Source: Lewinellaceae bacterium (GTDB taxonomy: Bacteria > Bacteroidota > Bacteroidia > Chitinophagales > Saprospiraceae). Taken from it: a DNA stretch of 64,000 nt. Location of the stretch: the NCBI GenBank assembly GCA_020636355.1, contig JACJYB010000009.1:110999-174998 (forward strand), read 5' to 3'. The notes beneath the pieces were generated by a model that did no database searches, was not told the origin of the DNA, and saw only the letters and a list, made by a program, of their open reading frames with translations. A program made the translations under genes and the position numbers. Below, piece by piece: positions 27,744 to 36,192 of this stretch (position 1 is its first letter; each line of letters begins with the position of its first letter).

Positions 27744-28486
27744 ATGACCAAGCTTCGAATCTTCTTTCACCTGATTCCAGCGCTGTTCTTTTCCCGATTG
27801 AGCGAAGGGCAGGATTTGCATCCTGAACCGGAACCGGAACCCATTCAACTGCATGGGGCATTAAGCATCACCAACAATGGTTTTTCATTCATCCCGACGT
27901 TTACTTTAGGTGCACCTGCGGCCATTTGGATCTCTCCGTATCCCACCAAAGGATCAGTTTTGATCCGCAGTTGCGATTCTCCCTGGAAGGTAAACCCTGG
28001 TCGGTCGTTTTCATGTGGCGCTATAAGCTGATTCGCAGGGACAAGTTCCAGTTGAATGCCGGAACACATGTGCCTGCACTGGCTTTCAGCTCCGAGTCGT
28101 ACGATGAAAATGGCACGTTGAAAGAACGCATTAAAGTACAGCGCTTTTTGCCCTTTGATCTGGCAGCCAATTATAAGGTTTCGCAGCACCTGGACCTGGG
28201 TATGTATTATTTGCTGGCATTTGGACCCAAGGAGACCACGACCAAGCTGTCAAATTTTATAACATTCCGGGTTAACTGGCATGATATCCCCCTGGGAAAT
28301 CGATTGAGGTTAAAGATCAATCCACAGGTTTATTACCTCCGATTGGATGATCTGGACGGCTTCTTTACTGCAGGCAATCTGGTGCTGTCTCTGAAGGATT
28401 TCCCTTTTTCAATAGGCACGACCATGAATCAGGCGATTAAAACAAATATTGATACAAAGAACTGTCCTACGATATTAGCGCATTAA
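27744..28486 (+). CDS. beta-barrel-like outer membrane protein, frameshifted and with abnormal 3' end
   Basis: Signal peptide MTKLRIFFHLIPALFFSRLSEGQ, an acidic spacer (PEPEPEP), then alternating hydrophobic/polar strands (DPQLRFSLEGKPWSVVFMWRY; LDLGMYYLLAFG; LRLKINPQVYYLRLD; GNLVLSLKDFPFSIG), as in Bacteroidota outer-membrane barrel proteins. The frame breaks at the TTT run 27925-27927; one added T joins AAI to LDLSVSHQR. Near the end the sequence reads NIDTK, then shifts again at AAA 28456-28458. Instead of a terminal barrel strand it runs into AT-rich DNA from about 28478. The original last strand appears to have been replaced. Confidence 0.6.
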
Positions 28487-29379
28487 CCATTGCATATCAG
28501 GATGTCGTACTTTTTGGTGAAACGGACTGTTCCATTGTTGAATACTTTGAAAGCCAAGGTTTGAATGGAGAATTGCTTGAGACTAGGGACGTAGTTTGCA
28601 ACTGGACGCTCTATCAAATAACAGAATGTTATTGTAGCCGCGCTGGGTGGATAACTAGCTGTTATGATTGTAATACCTACTATCAATATGAATGGGTGTG
28701 TAGTGGTTCCTATTCAGGAGGTGGCGGTGGGGGTGGTGGATCTACTCCTCCATCTTCGGATTCCGATCCAGATGATAATATAAATCCTATCGAAGCTTTA
28801 ATAAGTCCGATTTTCGAATGCTTATACAATGAGTTTATGAAAGGTAATTATAGCCTGTTCAATCAGACTATTGGTGTCTTTAAAGATTTAACCAATTATC
28901 AATTAAACTTTAAACCAGGCTCAATTTACGATCATACGAGTTGGTGGTACGATGGCAGTAATATATGCAATATTGATATTTATTTAGACCTTAATCAATC
29001 ACCCATAAATATGGCAGATGCTATACTACATGAGGGTATACATGCAGCAATGAGCTTATATTTAGTGGATGACGGAATACCTACCGGGTTAAATACAGTT
29101 CAATATCTTCAGTATTATAAAACTTACTCTGGATATCGCGACTATGCAGACCATGTGTTTATCGGGGATTTCTATATCAAACCCATAGCCAGAGTACTAA
29201 GGCAGTTAGATAGTAATAGACTGCCTGAATATAAATACTACGGAATTGTTTATGAAGGAATCGAAAGGGCGGTGGAAGCTGCAGGCGTTACTAGGCTAGT
29301 AGATGAATATAGCCAATATAAGTCTTACAACAATGAAGCTAGACAGAATTCAAGGATATGCGATGGGAGTAATTATTAA
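28453..29379 (+). CDS. putative zincin metallopeptidase with Cys/Tyr-rich and Gly-rich N-terminal region, 5' truncated
   Basis: The frame is open from the stop at 28450, with a TTG at 28561 as the first start-like codon. It reads a Cys/Tyr/Trp-rich segment (VVCNWTLYQITECYCSRAG), a run of eight glycines, an acidic linker, then a globular domain with DAILHEGIHAAMS. HEGIH (29029-29043) fits the HExxH zinc motif, and the later YADHVFIGDFYIKPIARVL and EGIERA could supply a further ligand. Similar secreted Bacteroidota proteins join a Gly-rich linker to a variable C-terminal domain. No signal peptide is present here, and the start seems lost at the junction with the barrel gene. Low GC sets it apart from both flanks. 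Confidence 0.6.
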   Translation, partial: YKELSYDISALTIAYQDVVLFGETDCSIVEYFESQGLNGELLETRDVVCNWTLYQITECYCSRAGWITSCYDCNTYYQYEWVCSGSYSGGGGGGGGSTPPSSDSDPDDNINPIEALISPIFECLYNEFMKGNYSLFNQTIGVFKDLTNYQLNFKPGSIYDHTSWWYDGSNICNIDIYLDLNQSPINMADAILHEGIHAAMSLYLVDDGIPTGLNTVQYLQYYKTYSGYRDYADHVFIGDFYIKPIARVLRQLDSNRLPEYKYYGIVYEGIERAVEAAGVTRLVDEYSQYKSYNNEARQNSRICDGSNY

Positions 29380-29706
29380 ATACAAGTTACAAATGAGTCT
29401 GATGTTGTACTTTTTGCTTGCTTTTACGGTTTGTGTGTCAAACACATCGAATCAAAGTGCTGATACTTGTAGTAATAGGTCAGAAATTACAGCAAAGGTT
29501 CTTGATTCTTTAGAGTTTATCTTTTTCCCAAAGATCCTTCTTTTACAGAAAAGACTATAAACCATTTCAATCTGTGGGCGAACTTTGAGGACACTGATAT
29601 TAAGCGATATTTAGATTCAATTAGTCAATCGGATATCAAAGATGCTATTGAAGATGACAAATCTTTTCTAAGGATGAAATTGAATGCATACATCGCTTAT
29701 CTATGA
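29363..29706 (+). CDS. small exported protein, frame broken once; possible partner of the zincin
   Basis: Starts at the ATG 29363, overlapping the zincin gene end by 17 bp, with a hydrophobic N-terminus (IIKYKLQMSLMLYFLLAFTVC) that could be a signal or weak lipoprotein peptide. The first frame stops at 29560. Adding one base to AAA 29530-29532 gives FFPKDPSFTEKTINHF and continues to a stop at 29706 (about 115 aa). Acidic and AT-rich, no known family. Its tight coupling to a putative secreted peptidase gene makes an immunity or chaperone role possible, but this is inference from gene order only. Confidence 0.5.
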
Positions 29707-30074
29707 AGAGTTTTGAGGATTATGCTTCGGATAACTTGAAGGATAATAGCATTTTGTTTTCAGGGCCGATAATACTGGAGAATAAAGCTTATTTGCGAGT
29801 TACTTTACAGATCCGATCAGCTGCAGACTTTGCACGTCAGCTCAATATCCATGTTAATCACCTGAATCGCGCAGTACGGGAAACCATCGGTCAGACTACA
29901 ACTCAGGTGATAGCTGCACGTATTCTACATGAAGCCAAAGTGTTATTGCGGCATAGTACCTGGAATATTTCAGAAGTGGCCTATGCACTGGGCTTTTCGG
30001 AGGTAACTCACTTTAATAACTTCTTTAAGAAACATACTGAAATGAGTCCTACCCAATTCAGGCAATCGTATTAA
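29703..30074 (+). pseudogene. AraC-family regulator remnant: HTH domain fused to AT-rich sequence, N-terminal domain lost
   Basis: From about residue 36 the protein matches the C-terminal part of the complete AraC regulator at 32174 (ADFARQLNIHVNHLNRAV; WNISEVAYALGFSEVTHFNNFFKK; SPTQFRQ), i.e. both helix-turn-helix motifs. The N-terminal ~190 residues expected for the sensing domain are missing. In their place is a segment (KSFEDYASDNLKDNS) in the low-GC style of the upstream insert, changing at about 29805-29812. The ATG overlaps the preceding stop (ATGA), but that segment may equally be the end of the small exported protein. A DNA-binding fragment could still be expressed. Confidence 0.65.
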
Positions 30075-30120
30075 AATGCCTTCAAGCGTAGAAAGGAATA
30101 TTGGCCTGGGAGTGACTGAG

Positions 30121-31893
30121 TCAGTATTTCACGACCTTGAAAGGTAACTGATCGGGGTTGCCGGGTTTGGTGACTACCAGGAGATACATTCCGTTGTCAA
30201 AATTGGTCAGATCCAGTTGGATTGATTTTTTATCGAGATACGTTTGTTTTTGAATCAGAATTCCCTGCATGGTAAACAGAGAACACGTTAATTCAGGCTG
30301 GATATCTTTAAATTCTATCCGGAGACGATCCTGGGTGGGGTTGGGAAACGTTCGCACCTTGTCGGGAGAAAAGGACTCGGGTACACTGGTTGTCAGCATG
30401 GCGTAGCACCTGGTGGTATCGATGCATCCTGCTTTAGCTATTTCCACAGCGTAGCTGCCACTGGCGGTAGGTACATAGTTGTACCCGGTAGCTCCGGGAA
30501 TAGGCAGAAAACCATCATCGCAACTTAACCATTGATACCGGGCGCCGGGTTCACTGGAAGACAAAGCGCCAAGCTTAACCAGAAGATCTGCATTAATCCG
30601 GGTGACTCCCAGGGAGGTGACCATCAGGCTGTCGTATTGAGAAGTCGTTTGGAGCGTATCGTAATAGATGCCGGCAGTCTTTTGATAGGCCCCCTGCAAA
30701 TAAACACTGTCGCCCTGACAGATCTGCTCGGACCGGTAGTATACCCGCATCGAAGAGGTATCCACAACAATGACCGGGGCGGAAATTGTATCCGAGACGA
30801 TGGGATTGCATCGGGAGTTAAACACTTTGAGTTTAACCTGCTTGATCCCGGGCTGCTCATAAGTATGCACCACATTGATGTTGTTATACCGGGCTCCATC
30901 ATCAAAAGCCCAGTAGAATGAGTCGGCATTGATGCTGAGATTACTGAAAAAGACTTCAGCGGTGTTGGTATGGCGATCGTATACCGGCGCCTGGGGTAGG
31001 TAAGTGAATGCGGATGTCGGTGGGAGACATTGAAAACTGCCAAAAAAACTGGCTTCCGTCATGACCGTTTTTTTACTGGTCACCCTTCCCTTTACCTGCA
31101 AAACTGGAATGGTGAAGTTTGGGTCAAACCATTGATAGAGGACCATGGTGTCTTTTGTGACCAGGGTTTCGCCTTGATTGACCAGGGTGTTTGACCGGAT
31201 CAGCAAGGTTTTAACTTTCAATACTGAAGGATAGGCATTGTATGGGGTAATCACACTTCCCCATCCTTCTACCTCATTGATGCGCCGGATGGTCGTGGTT
31301 AAGCCGATGGGAATCCCAAATGCTTCCAAACTAATCATGTATTGCCCGGAGGAATGATCTTTTTGGCCGTATTGGAGTGGGAATCTAAAGAGGGTATCCG
31401 GGATGGAGTAATCCATCAGCAGCTGCTTTGGACTCCCTTCCAGACTAAAGGTACCACCGATCATTTTTGCAACCAGTGCGTCATCCGTCTTCTGGTAATG
31501 TTCGATTACATTACTGAGAACAAAATCACGGGACCGGATCGAATCCGTTTGGGCAATGGCCAGGTTGAAGTTGGATTTGAAAGTTTCTTTACAATTAGAA
31601 AAGCAGAGGTGCATGGAACACCACGCATTCTTATAGCCGGCCAGATAGGGGTCGATGTAAGCCAGTTCCTGCTGATATTTTACTTTAAGCTTGCTGTAAT
31701 TCCAGGTATAATTGGTTCCGGTCGCTGTAAAATCAAAAGAAGCCAGATCTCTGTTGGCGATACTGATTAATTGCCCGTCACCGACTGTTGCAAAATCCGA
31801 AGCATAATATATAGGTTGAGCATTCAATGCCATGGGGGTACCGCCGATCCATGAAACGAATAATATTGGAACCCAGAATCGAATTTTATCCAT
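30121..31893 (-). CDS. secreted PKD-domain protein with T9SS sorting domain
   Basis: 590 aa with a signal peptide (residues 1-25, ending ALNAQ). The first ~300 residues are an unnamed extracellular domain with a Cys cluster (WCSMHLCFSNC). A PKD-like domain follows at about 320-380 (SFYWAFDDGARYNN...HTYEQPGIKQVKLKVFN), then Ig-like repeats (ICQGDSVYLQGAYQKTAGIYYDTL) and a T9SS sorting tail (TFPNPTQDRLRIEF to FKVVKY). Probably a cell-surface adhesin or matrix protein. Divergent from the AraC gene; an inverted repeat lies 17 bp upstream of its ATG. Confidence 0.85.
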   Translation of the reverse strand: MDKIRFWVPILFVSWIGGTPMALNAQPIYYASDFATVGDGQLISIANRDLASFDFTATGTNYTWNYSKLKVKYQQELAYIDPYLAGYKNAWCSMHLCFSNCKETFKSNFNLAIAQTDSIRSRDFVLSNVIEHYQKTDDALVAKMIGGTFSLEGSPKQLLMDYSIPDTLFRFPLQYGQKDHSSGQYMISLEAFGIPIGLTTTIRRINEVEGWGSVITPYNAYPSVLKVKTLLIRSNTLVNQGETLVTKDTMVLYQWFDPNFTIPVLQVKGRVTSKKTVMTEASFFGSFQCLPPTSAFTYLPQAPVYDRHTNTAEVFFSNLSINADSFYWAFDDGARYNNINVVHTYEQPGIKQVKLKVFNSRCNPIVSDTISAPVIVVDTSSMRVYYRSEQICQGDSVYLQGAYQKTAGIYYDTLQTTSQYDSLMVTSLGVTRINADLLVKLGALSSSEPGARYQWLSCDDGFLPIPGATGYNYVPTASGSYAVEIAKAGCIDTTRCYAMLTTSVPESFSPDKVRTFPNPTQDRLRIEFKDIQPELTCSLFTMQGILIQKQTYLDKKSIQLDLTNFDNGMYLLVVTKPGNPDQLPFKVVKY

Positions 31894-31909
31894 AAACGAC
31901 GCATTGAAT

Positions 31910-31933
31910 CTTATGATGCGGAGGGATCATAAG
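31910..31933. promoter_or_regulatory. perfect inverted repeat CTTATGAT-N8-ATCATAAG
   Basis: Eight-base arms with an eight-base spacer, 17 bp upstream of the PKD gene ATG on its 5' side. It may be a regulator site or a leader hairpin. The half-site TTATGAT recurs with a four-base spacer at 47140. Confidence 0.4.
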
Positions 31934-32151
31934 TCCGGTTATGGGTACCAGGTTAAATCCTAAGTCACGCCCAAGCCGGTTATGCAGGGATAGCTACTGC
32001 AATTTTTGTACCACGGGTGGGAATTGCAAACATTTGGTAATTAACACATAAATAAAATATTTAATTTAATAGATAGTATGCGACCTCCATATTCTTGTAG
32101 CTCTGCATAATGGAACTGCCTGAACTATGTTAACTGCCTGGGAATTTTGGA

Positions 32152-32172
32152 TTGATTTTCGTAACATTAAGG
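32152..32172 (+). promoter_or_regulatory. candidate AraC-type operator, site 2 (autoregulatory position)
   Basis: TTGATTTTCGTAACATTAAG ends two bases before the AraC start codon. It shares the TTGAtTTTCGTAA core with the sites at 27658, 33158 and 38475. Its position would suit autorepression. Confidence 0.4.
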
Positions 32173-32173
32173 T

Positions 32174-33073
32174 ATGAGAAAGCTGGAGAGCATTCATGAG
32201 TTTTACGAGGACAGGCACTACTGGATACCGGAAGAAATAAGAAAAAACCTCGGTCATTTTAATGTGTTCAGTTTGGCTCCATATATCGGCGAAGGAGCCC
32301 AGCCACTGGAGTATGGAAGACGCGAATGGTTCAACATCGTCCTGGTATTCGGAGGCGGTGTGCTTCATTATTCCGGTCGGCGTTTTCAAGTCCGGAACCA
32401 TGCATTGGTTTTTACCAATCCGTATACGCCATTCGGTTGGGACGAGCGCCATAGTATGACCAAAGGTTATTACTGCATCTTCAATGAGGAATTTTTGAAG
32501 AAGGATAAGCGGATCATCGAGTTTCCTCCCTTTCGTACCACGACCATGCCCTTCTATGAATTAACTGCTGATGAAGCTGTACAGGCTGAGCAGTATTTCC
32601 AGCGCATGTTTGAAGAAATCGCCTCGAACTATGAGTTTAAATACGACATAGCCAAAATCCTGGTAGAAGAACTTCTCCACCTGGTCATGAAAAGCAAATC
32701 GTTTGATGCGGAATACCACACCTCCCATACGGCAGCAGAGCGCCTCACCTTGCAATTTGTAGAGCTTCTGGAGCATCAGTTTCCTATTGAGGAGCCCTTC
32801 CAGACCATTTGGATGGATACCGCCTCTGCCTTCGCTGAAAAACTGAATGTACACGTTAACCACCTGAACCGGTCCGTAAAGGAAGCCACCCAGAAGACCA
32901 CAACCCAAATCATCAAGGAGCGGATAGCCCAGGAAGCGAAATCATTACTCCGGTATACCGACTGGAACATTTCCGAAGTAGCTTATTCACTTGGATTTCA
33001 GGAAGCCACGCACTTCAACAACTTCTTTAAGAAAGCAACAATGCTTACCCCTACCCAATACCGGGAGATTTGA
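32174..33073 (+). CDS. AraC-family transcriptional regulator
   Basis: 299 aa. The N-terminal ~180 residues form a cupin-like sensing domain (FNIVLVFGGGVLHYSGRRF; NPYTPFGWDERHSMTKGYYCIFN). The C-terminal ~100 residues hold two helix-turn-helix motifs (FAEKLNVHVNHLNRSVKEA; WNISEVAYSLGFQEATHFNNFFKKATMLTPTQYR). It is transcribed towards the molybdenum hydroxylase cluster 227 bp downstream, and similar AraC genes in Bacteroidota often sit beside oxidoreductase genes they control. The effector is unknown. The remnant at 29.7-30.1 kb is a paralogue. Confidence 0.92.
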   Translation: MRKLESIHEFYEDRHYWIPEEIRKNLGHFNVFSLAPYIGEGAQPLEYGRREWFNIVLVFGGGVLHYSGRRFQVRNHALVFTNPYTPFGWDERHSMTKGYYCIFNEEFLKKDKRIIEFPPFRTTTMPFYELTADEAVQAEQYFQRMFEEIASNYEFKYDIAKILVEELLHLVMKSKSFDAEYHTSHTAAERLTLQFVELLEHQFPIEEPFQTIWMDTASAFAEKLNVHVNHLNRSVKEATQKTTTQIIKERIAQEAKSLLRYTDWNISEVAYSLGFQEATHFNNFFKKATMLTPTQYREI

Positions 33074-33157
33074 AACTTCCGGATGTTTCAATCCTATAAT
33101 CCCCGTTAGCGAGGCAATTATAGCAATGGACCCTAACAGTAAATTCTAGTGAAACTG

Positions 33158-33182
33158 TTTGAATTTTGTAAGTTTTTGTTTG
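33158..33182 (+). promoter_or_regulatory. candidate AraC-type operator, site 3, upstream of the molybdenum hydroxylase genes
   Basis: TTTGAATTTTGTAAGTTTTT followed by GTTTG matches site 4 at 38475 over 25 positions with few differences. It lies 119 bp ahead of the first 2Fe-2S subunit gene. Confidence 0.45.
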
Positions 33183-33300
33183 TTTTTTGGTTGAAACATT
33201 GAGTAAATCCCTTCTATTTTTAATCTGGGAAGGTTTGAGCAGACTATTTTCAATGTCTTAGAGTCATTGCTTCATTCATTACCATGCTTAAAAGTTAATT

Positions 33301-33762
33301 ATGGCCAATTTTAATCTCAACATTAATGGCAAACCCCAGCAGGTCGACGTGGATCCGTCAACACCCATGTTGTGGGTATTGCGGGATCATCTGAACCTGG
33401 TGGGCACCAAATACGGTTGCGGTATCGCTCAGTGCGGCGCCTGCACCATTCATCTGAACGGAATAGCTATGCGATCCTGTATACTACCCGTGTCTGCGGT
33501 AGGCAACCAGGCGATCACGACCATCGAAGGGTTGTCGGAAAAAGGAGATCATCCCGTACAACAAGCCTGGCTGGAGCACGATGTGCCTCAATGTGGATAT
33601 TGTCAGGCCGGTCAAATTATGAATGCCGCAGCTCTGCTGAAAGCCAATCCACACCCCACCGATGCAGAAATCGAAGGAGCCATGCATGGTAACCTGTGTC
33701 GCTGCGGGACCTACACCCGGATTAAAGCAGCCATCAAAACGGCAGCCCAAGCCAACGGTTGA
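33301..33762 (+). CDS. (2Fe-2S)-binding subunit of a xanthine dehydrogenase-family molybdenum hydroxylase, copy 1
   Basis: 153 aa, the normal size for IorA/CoxS-type small subunits. Plant-ferredoxin cluster Cys40, Cys45, Cys48 and Cys60 (KYGCGIAQCGACTIHLNG...RSC) and second cluster Cys98, Cys101, Cys133 and Cys135 (QCGYCQAGQ...NLCRCGTYTRIK). It relays electrons from the molybdenum site to an external acceptor. No signal peptide is present; such subunits are exported by hitchhiking with the Tat-carrying large subunit encoded 48 bp downstream. Protein sequence is almost the same as copy 2 at 40.1 kb. Confidence 0.95.
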   Translation: MANFNLNINGKPQQVDVDPSTPMLWVLRDHLNLVGTKYGCGIAQCGACTIHLNGIAMRSCILPVSAVGNQAITTIEGLSEKGDHPVQQAWLEHDVPQCGYCQAGQIMNAAALLKANPHPTDAEIEGAMHGNLCRCGTYTRIKAAIKTAAQANG

Positions 33763-33810
33763 TCCCATTGGCTCCCCTTTATCATTTTACGATTATTAAT
33801 GCAAAGTATC

Positions 33811-36057
33811 ATGACGCGCATAAAGACTTCCTTCAATCGACGCTCCTTTCTTAAAACGACTGCCCTCGCCGGCGGGGGCATGATGCTTAGTATCAGCTGG
33901 CTGGCTTGCCAGTCCCAACCGGAAGCTGTCATGGCCATGCCGGAAGAATGGTTTGACATCAACGGTTTCCTGAAAATCGGGGAAAACGGACTGGTGACGA
34001 TCATGGCGCCCAATCCTGAATTTGGCCAGAATGTGAAGACATCAATGCCCATGCTGATCGCCGAAGAACTGGATGTGGATTGGAAAAACGTCATTGTCGA
34101 GCAGGCGCCTTTCAACAAAGAAGTTTTCCAACGTCAGTTTACGGGAGGAAGCCAGGGAATCCGTCAAGCCTGGAAACCATTGCGCATGGCCGGAGCCAGC
34201 GCCCGTCAGATGTTGCGGGAAGCTGCGGCACAAGCCTGGGGAGTTCCCGTTGAAGAGATCACCACGGAGGATGGCATGCTGCACCACCAGGCTACCGGGA
34301 AACAAGCGGGGTACGGTGAAATGGCTTCGGCTGCCGCCCAACGACCGGTGCCGGATGAAGTGGACTTAAAGGAAGTCAAAGATTTTAGGATAATCGGCAA
34401 GTCCAAGAAAAATGTGGACGGTAAGAAGATCGTAACCGGCCAACCGCTCTTTACCATGGACACCAAGCCGGAGGGTATGCTGTATGCCATGATCACCCAT
34501 CCACCGGCGTTTGGTATGAAACTGAAAAGGATCGATGAAGCTTCGGCCCGGAGTATGCCTGGTATCAAGGACATTTTCCCGATCAAGACCCTGAACGACG
34601 ATTACGAGCGGAACGGGTTTGACACCGATACCTTTCCGGAATTGGTAGCCATAGTTGGCAATTCCACCTGGGAAGTCATGAATGCCAAAAAGGCGTTGCA
34701 GATAGAATGGGAGCCTTTCGACGAATACACCCAAACCATCAACGGTTGGGGAGGCAAGCAGACGGTAACCATCCCCGAAGGACTGGAGAATACTTCAGAT
34801 CACCTGGCGCGTATGAAGGACATGAATGCCAGGCCCGGGCGTGTGGCCCGGAAGGACGGCGATCCCGAAGCAGCCTTTAAAAAAGCGGTTAAAGTCATAG
34901 AACGAACCTATACGGCACCATTTCTTGCTCATAATTGCATGGAACCTATCAATGCTTATGCCTATGTGACGGATGACAAAGCTGTACTGGCGGGTCCGGT
35001 TCAGGCCCCCGAATCCATCGAACAGACCCTTTCGGCCCGGTTGGGTCTTCCACTGGAAAAGATCGACATCCAGCTTTCCCGCATGGGTGGGGGATTTGGT
35101 CGCCGGGCCTATAGCCATTATCTGGTAGAGGCTGCCCTCATAGCTCAAAAAGTTCAGGCGCCCGTGAGCCTGATGTACATGCGGGAAGATGACATGTCTT
35201 TCGGCATTTACCGGCCGATGTATTCAGCCACCTACCGGGCCGGACTTGATGCGAATAACCAATTGATTGCTTTCCATGTGAAGGCGGGAGGGATACCGGA
35301 AAGCCCGCTATTTGCCAATCGTTTTCCTGCCGGATCAGTAGATAACTACCTGGCTGAGGAGTGGTCCGCCCCATCCAACATCACCATCGGGGCATTTCGT
35401 GCACCGCGGTCCAATTTCATCGCTGGTGCGGAACAGTCTTTTCTCGATGAAGTAGCGGAAGCTGCGGGTAAAGACCCGATCTCCTTCCGGCTGGAACTGC
35501 TGGAAAGAGCACAAAACAATCCGGTCGGAGAACGCAACGATTATGAACCGGAACGCTATGCCGGGGTATTGGAGCTGGTCAAGAAGAATGCCGCGTGGGG
35601 TCAGGAGCAAGCGGGAGTACATCGTGGTGTGTCGGCGTATTTTTGCCACAACACTTATGTAGCTCACGTTGTAGACCTTTCGCTGGCAAACGGCGGCCTT
35701 CGTGTGGAGAAAGTCCACTGTGCTATCGATTGTGGCGTTGTGGTCAACCCTGATGCCGCTTCCAATATGGCCGAAGGAGCCATCATCGATGGAATTGGTA
35801 ATGCCTTGTATGGTCAGATGACCTTTAAGCAAGGGACGCCGGAGAAAACGAATTTTGACCAATACCGGATGATTCGGATGGGAGAGGCACCGAAAGAAAT
35901 CGATATTCAATTTGTAGCCAATGAGATTGATCCGACTGGGATGGGCGAGCCGCCATTTCCTCCGATTTTTGGTGCGGTAGCCAATGCACTCTACAAAGCC
36001 ACCGGAAAGCGCTCGTACCATCAGCCCTTCCTGGGAGAAAACCAGATGCTGGGATAA
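33811..36057 (+). CDS. xanthine dehydrogenase-family molybdopterin-binding subunit, Tat-exported, copy 1
   Basis: 748 aa from the ATG at 33811, which aligns with the start of copy 3; an ATG at 33799 is also in frame. Twin-arginine signal NRRSFLKTTALAGGG (Arg10-Arg11) with a Cys shortly after the hydrophobic part. Molybdopterin-binding motifs MGGGFGRRAYSHY and GAFRAPRSNF and the C-terminal GMGEPPFPP with the expected catalytic Glu are present. It resembles isoquinoline 1-oxidoreductase/aldehyde oxidase large subunits (IorB type), acting in the periplasm on an unknown aldehyde or N-heterocycle. First of two large-subunit genes in a row. Confidence 0.93.
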   Translation: MTRIKTSFNRRSFLKTTALAGGGMMLSISWLACQSQPEAVMAMPEEWFDINGFLKIGENGLVTIMAPNPEFGQNVKTSMPMLIAEELDVDWKNVIVEQAPFNKEVFQRQFTGGSQGIRQAWKPLRMAGASARQMLREAAAQAWGVPVEEITTEDGMLHHQATGKQAGYGEMASAAAQRPVPDEVDLKEVKDFRIIGKSKKNVDGKKIVTGQPLFTMDTKPEGMLYAMITHPPAFGMKLKRIDEASARSMPGIKDIFPIKTLNDDYERNGFDTDTFPELVAIVGNSTWEVMNAKKALQIEWEPFDEYTQTINGWGGKQTVTIPEGLENTSDHLARMKDMNARPGRVARKDGDPEAAFKKAVKVIERTYTAPFLAHNCMEPINAYAYVTDDKAVLAGPVQAPESIEQTLSARLGLPLEKIDIQLSRMGGGFGRRAYSHYLVEAALIAQKVQAPVSLMYMREDDMSFGIYRPMYSATYRAGLDANNQLIAFHVKAGGIPESPLFANRFPAGSVDNYLAEEWSAPSNITIGAFRAPRSNFIAGAEQSFLDEVAEAAGKDPISFRLELLERAQNNPVGERNDYEPERYAGVLELVKKNAAWGQEQAGVHRGVSAYFCHNTYVAHVVDLSLANGGLRVEKVHCAIDCGVVVNPDAASNMAEGAIIDGIGNALYGQMTFKQGTPEKTNFDQYRMIRMGEAPKEIDIQFVANEIDPTGMGEPPFPPIFGAVANALYKATGKRSYHQPFLGENQMLG

Positions 36058-36192
36058 CCCGGGACACGAAGGCCATGCCGAAATACAGTCCGTAAGTTAC
36101 TTCCACAAGGCTGTTCTGCCCGTGAATCATGAATTACCCGGAGGCATTGGGCAAGTGTGGCCGGGGTATCTTATCTTAGAACAAAGCAAATC

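Noticed and set aside
33072..33091. TGAAAC-N8-GTTTCA inverted repeat after the AraC gene as a terminator
   Set aside because: No T run follows and the stem is only six bases, so termination is not supported.
35335..36021. 228 aa minus-strand ORF opposite the first molybdopterin subunit
   Set aside because: Antisense of a strongly conserved gene; similar shadows occur opposite the other two copies, as expected from shared codon patterns.
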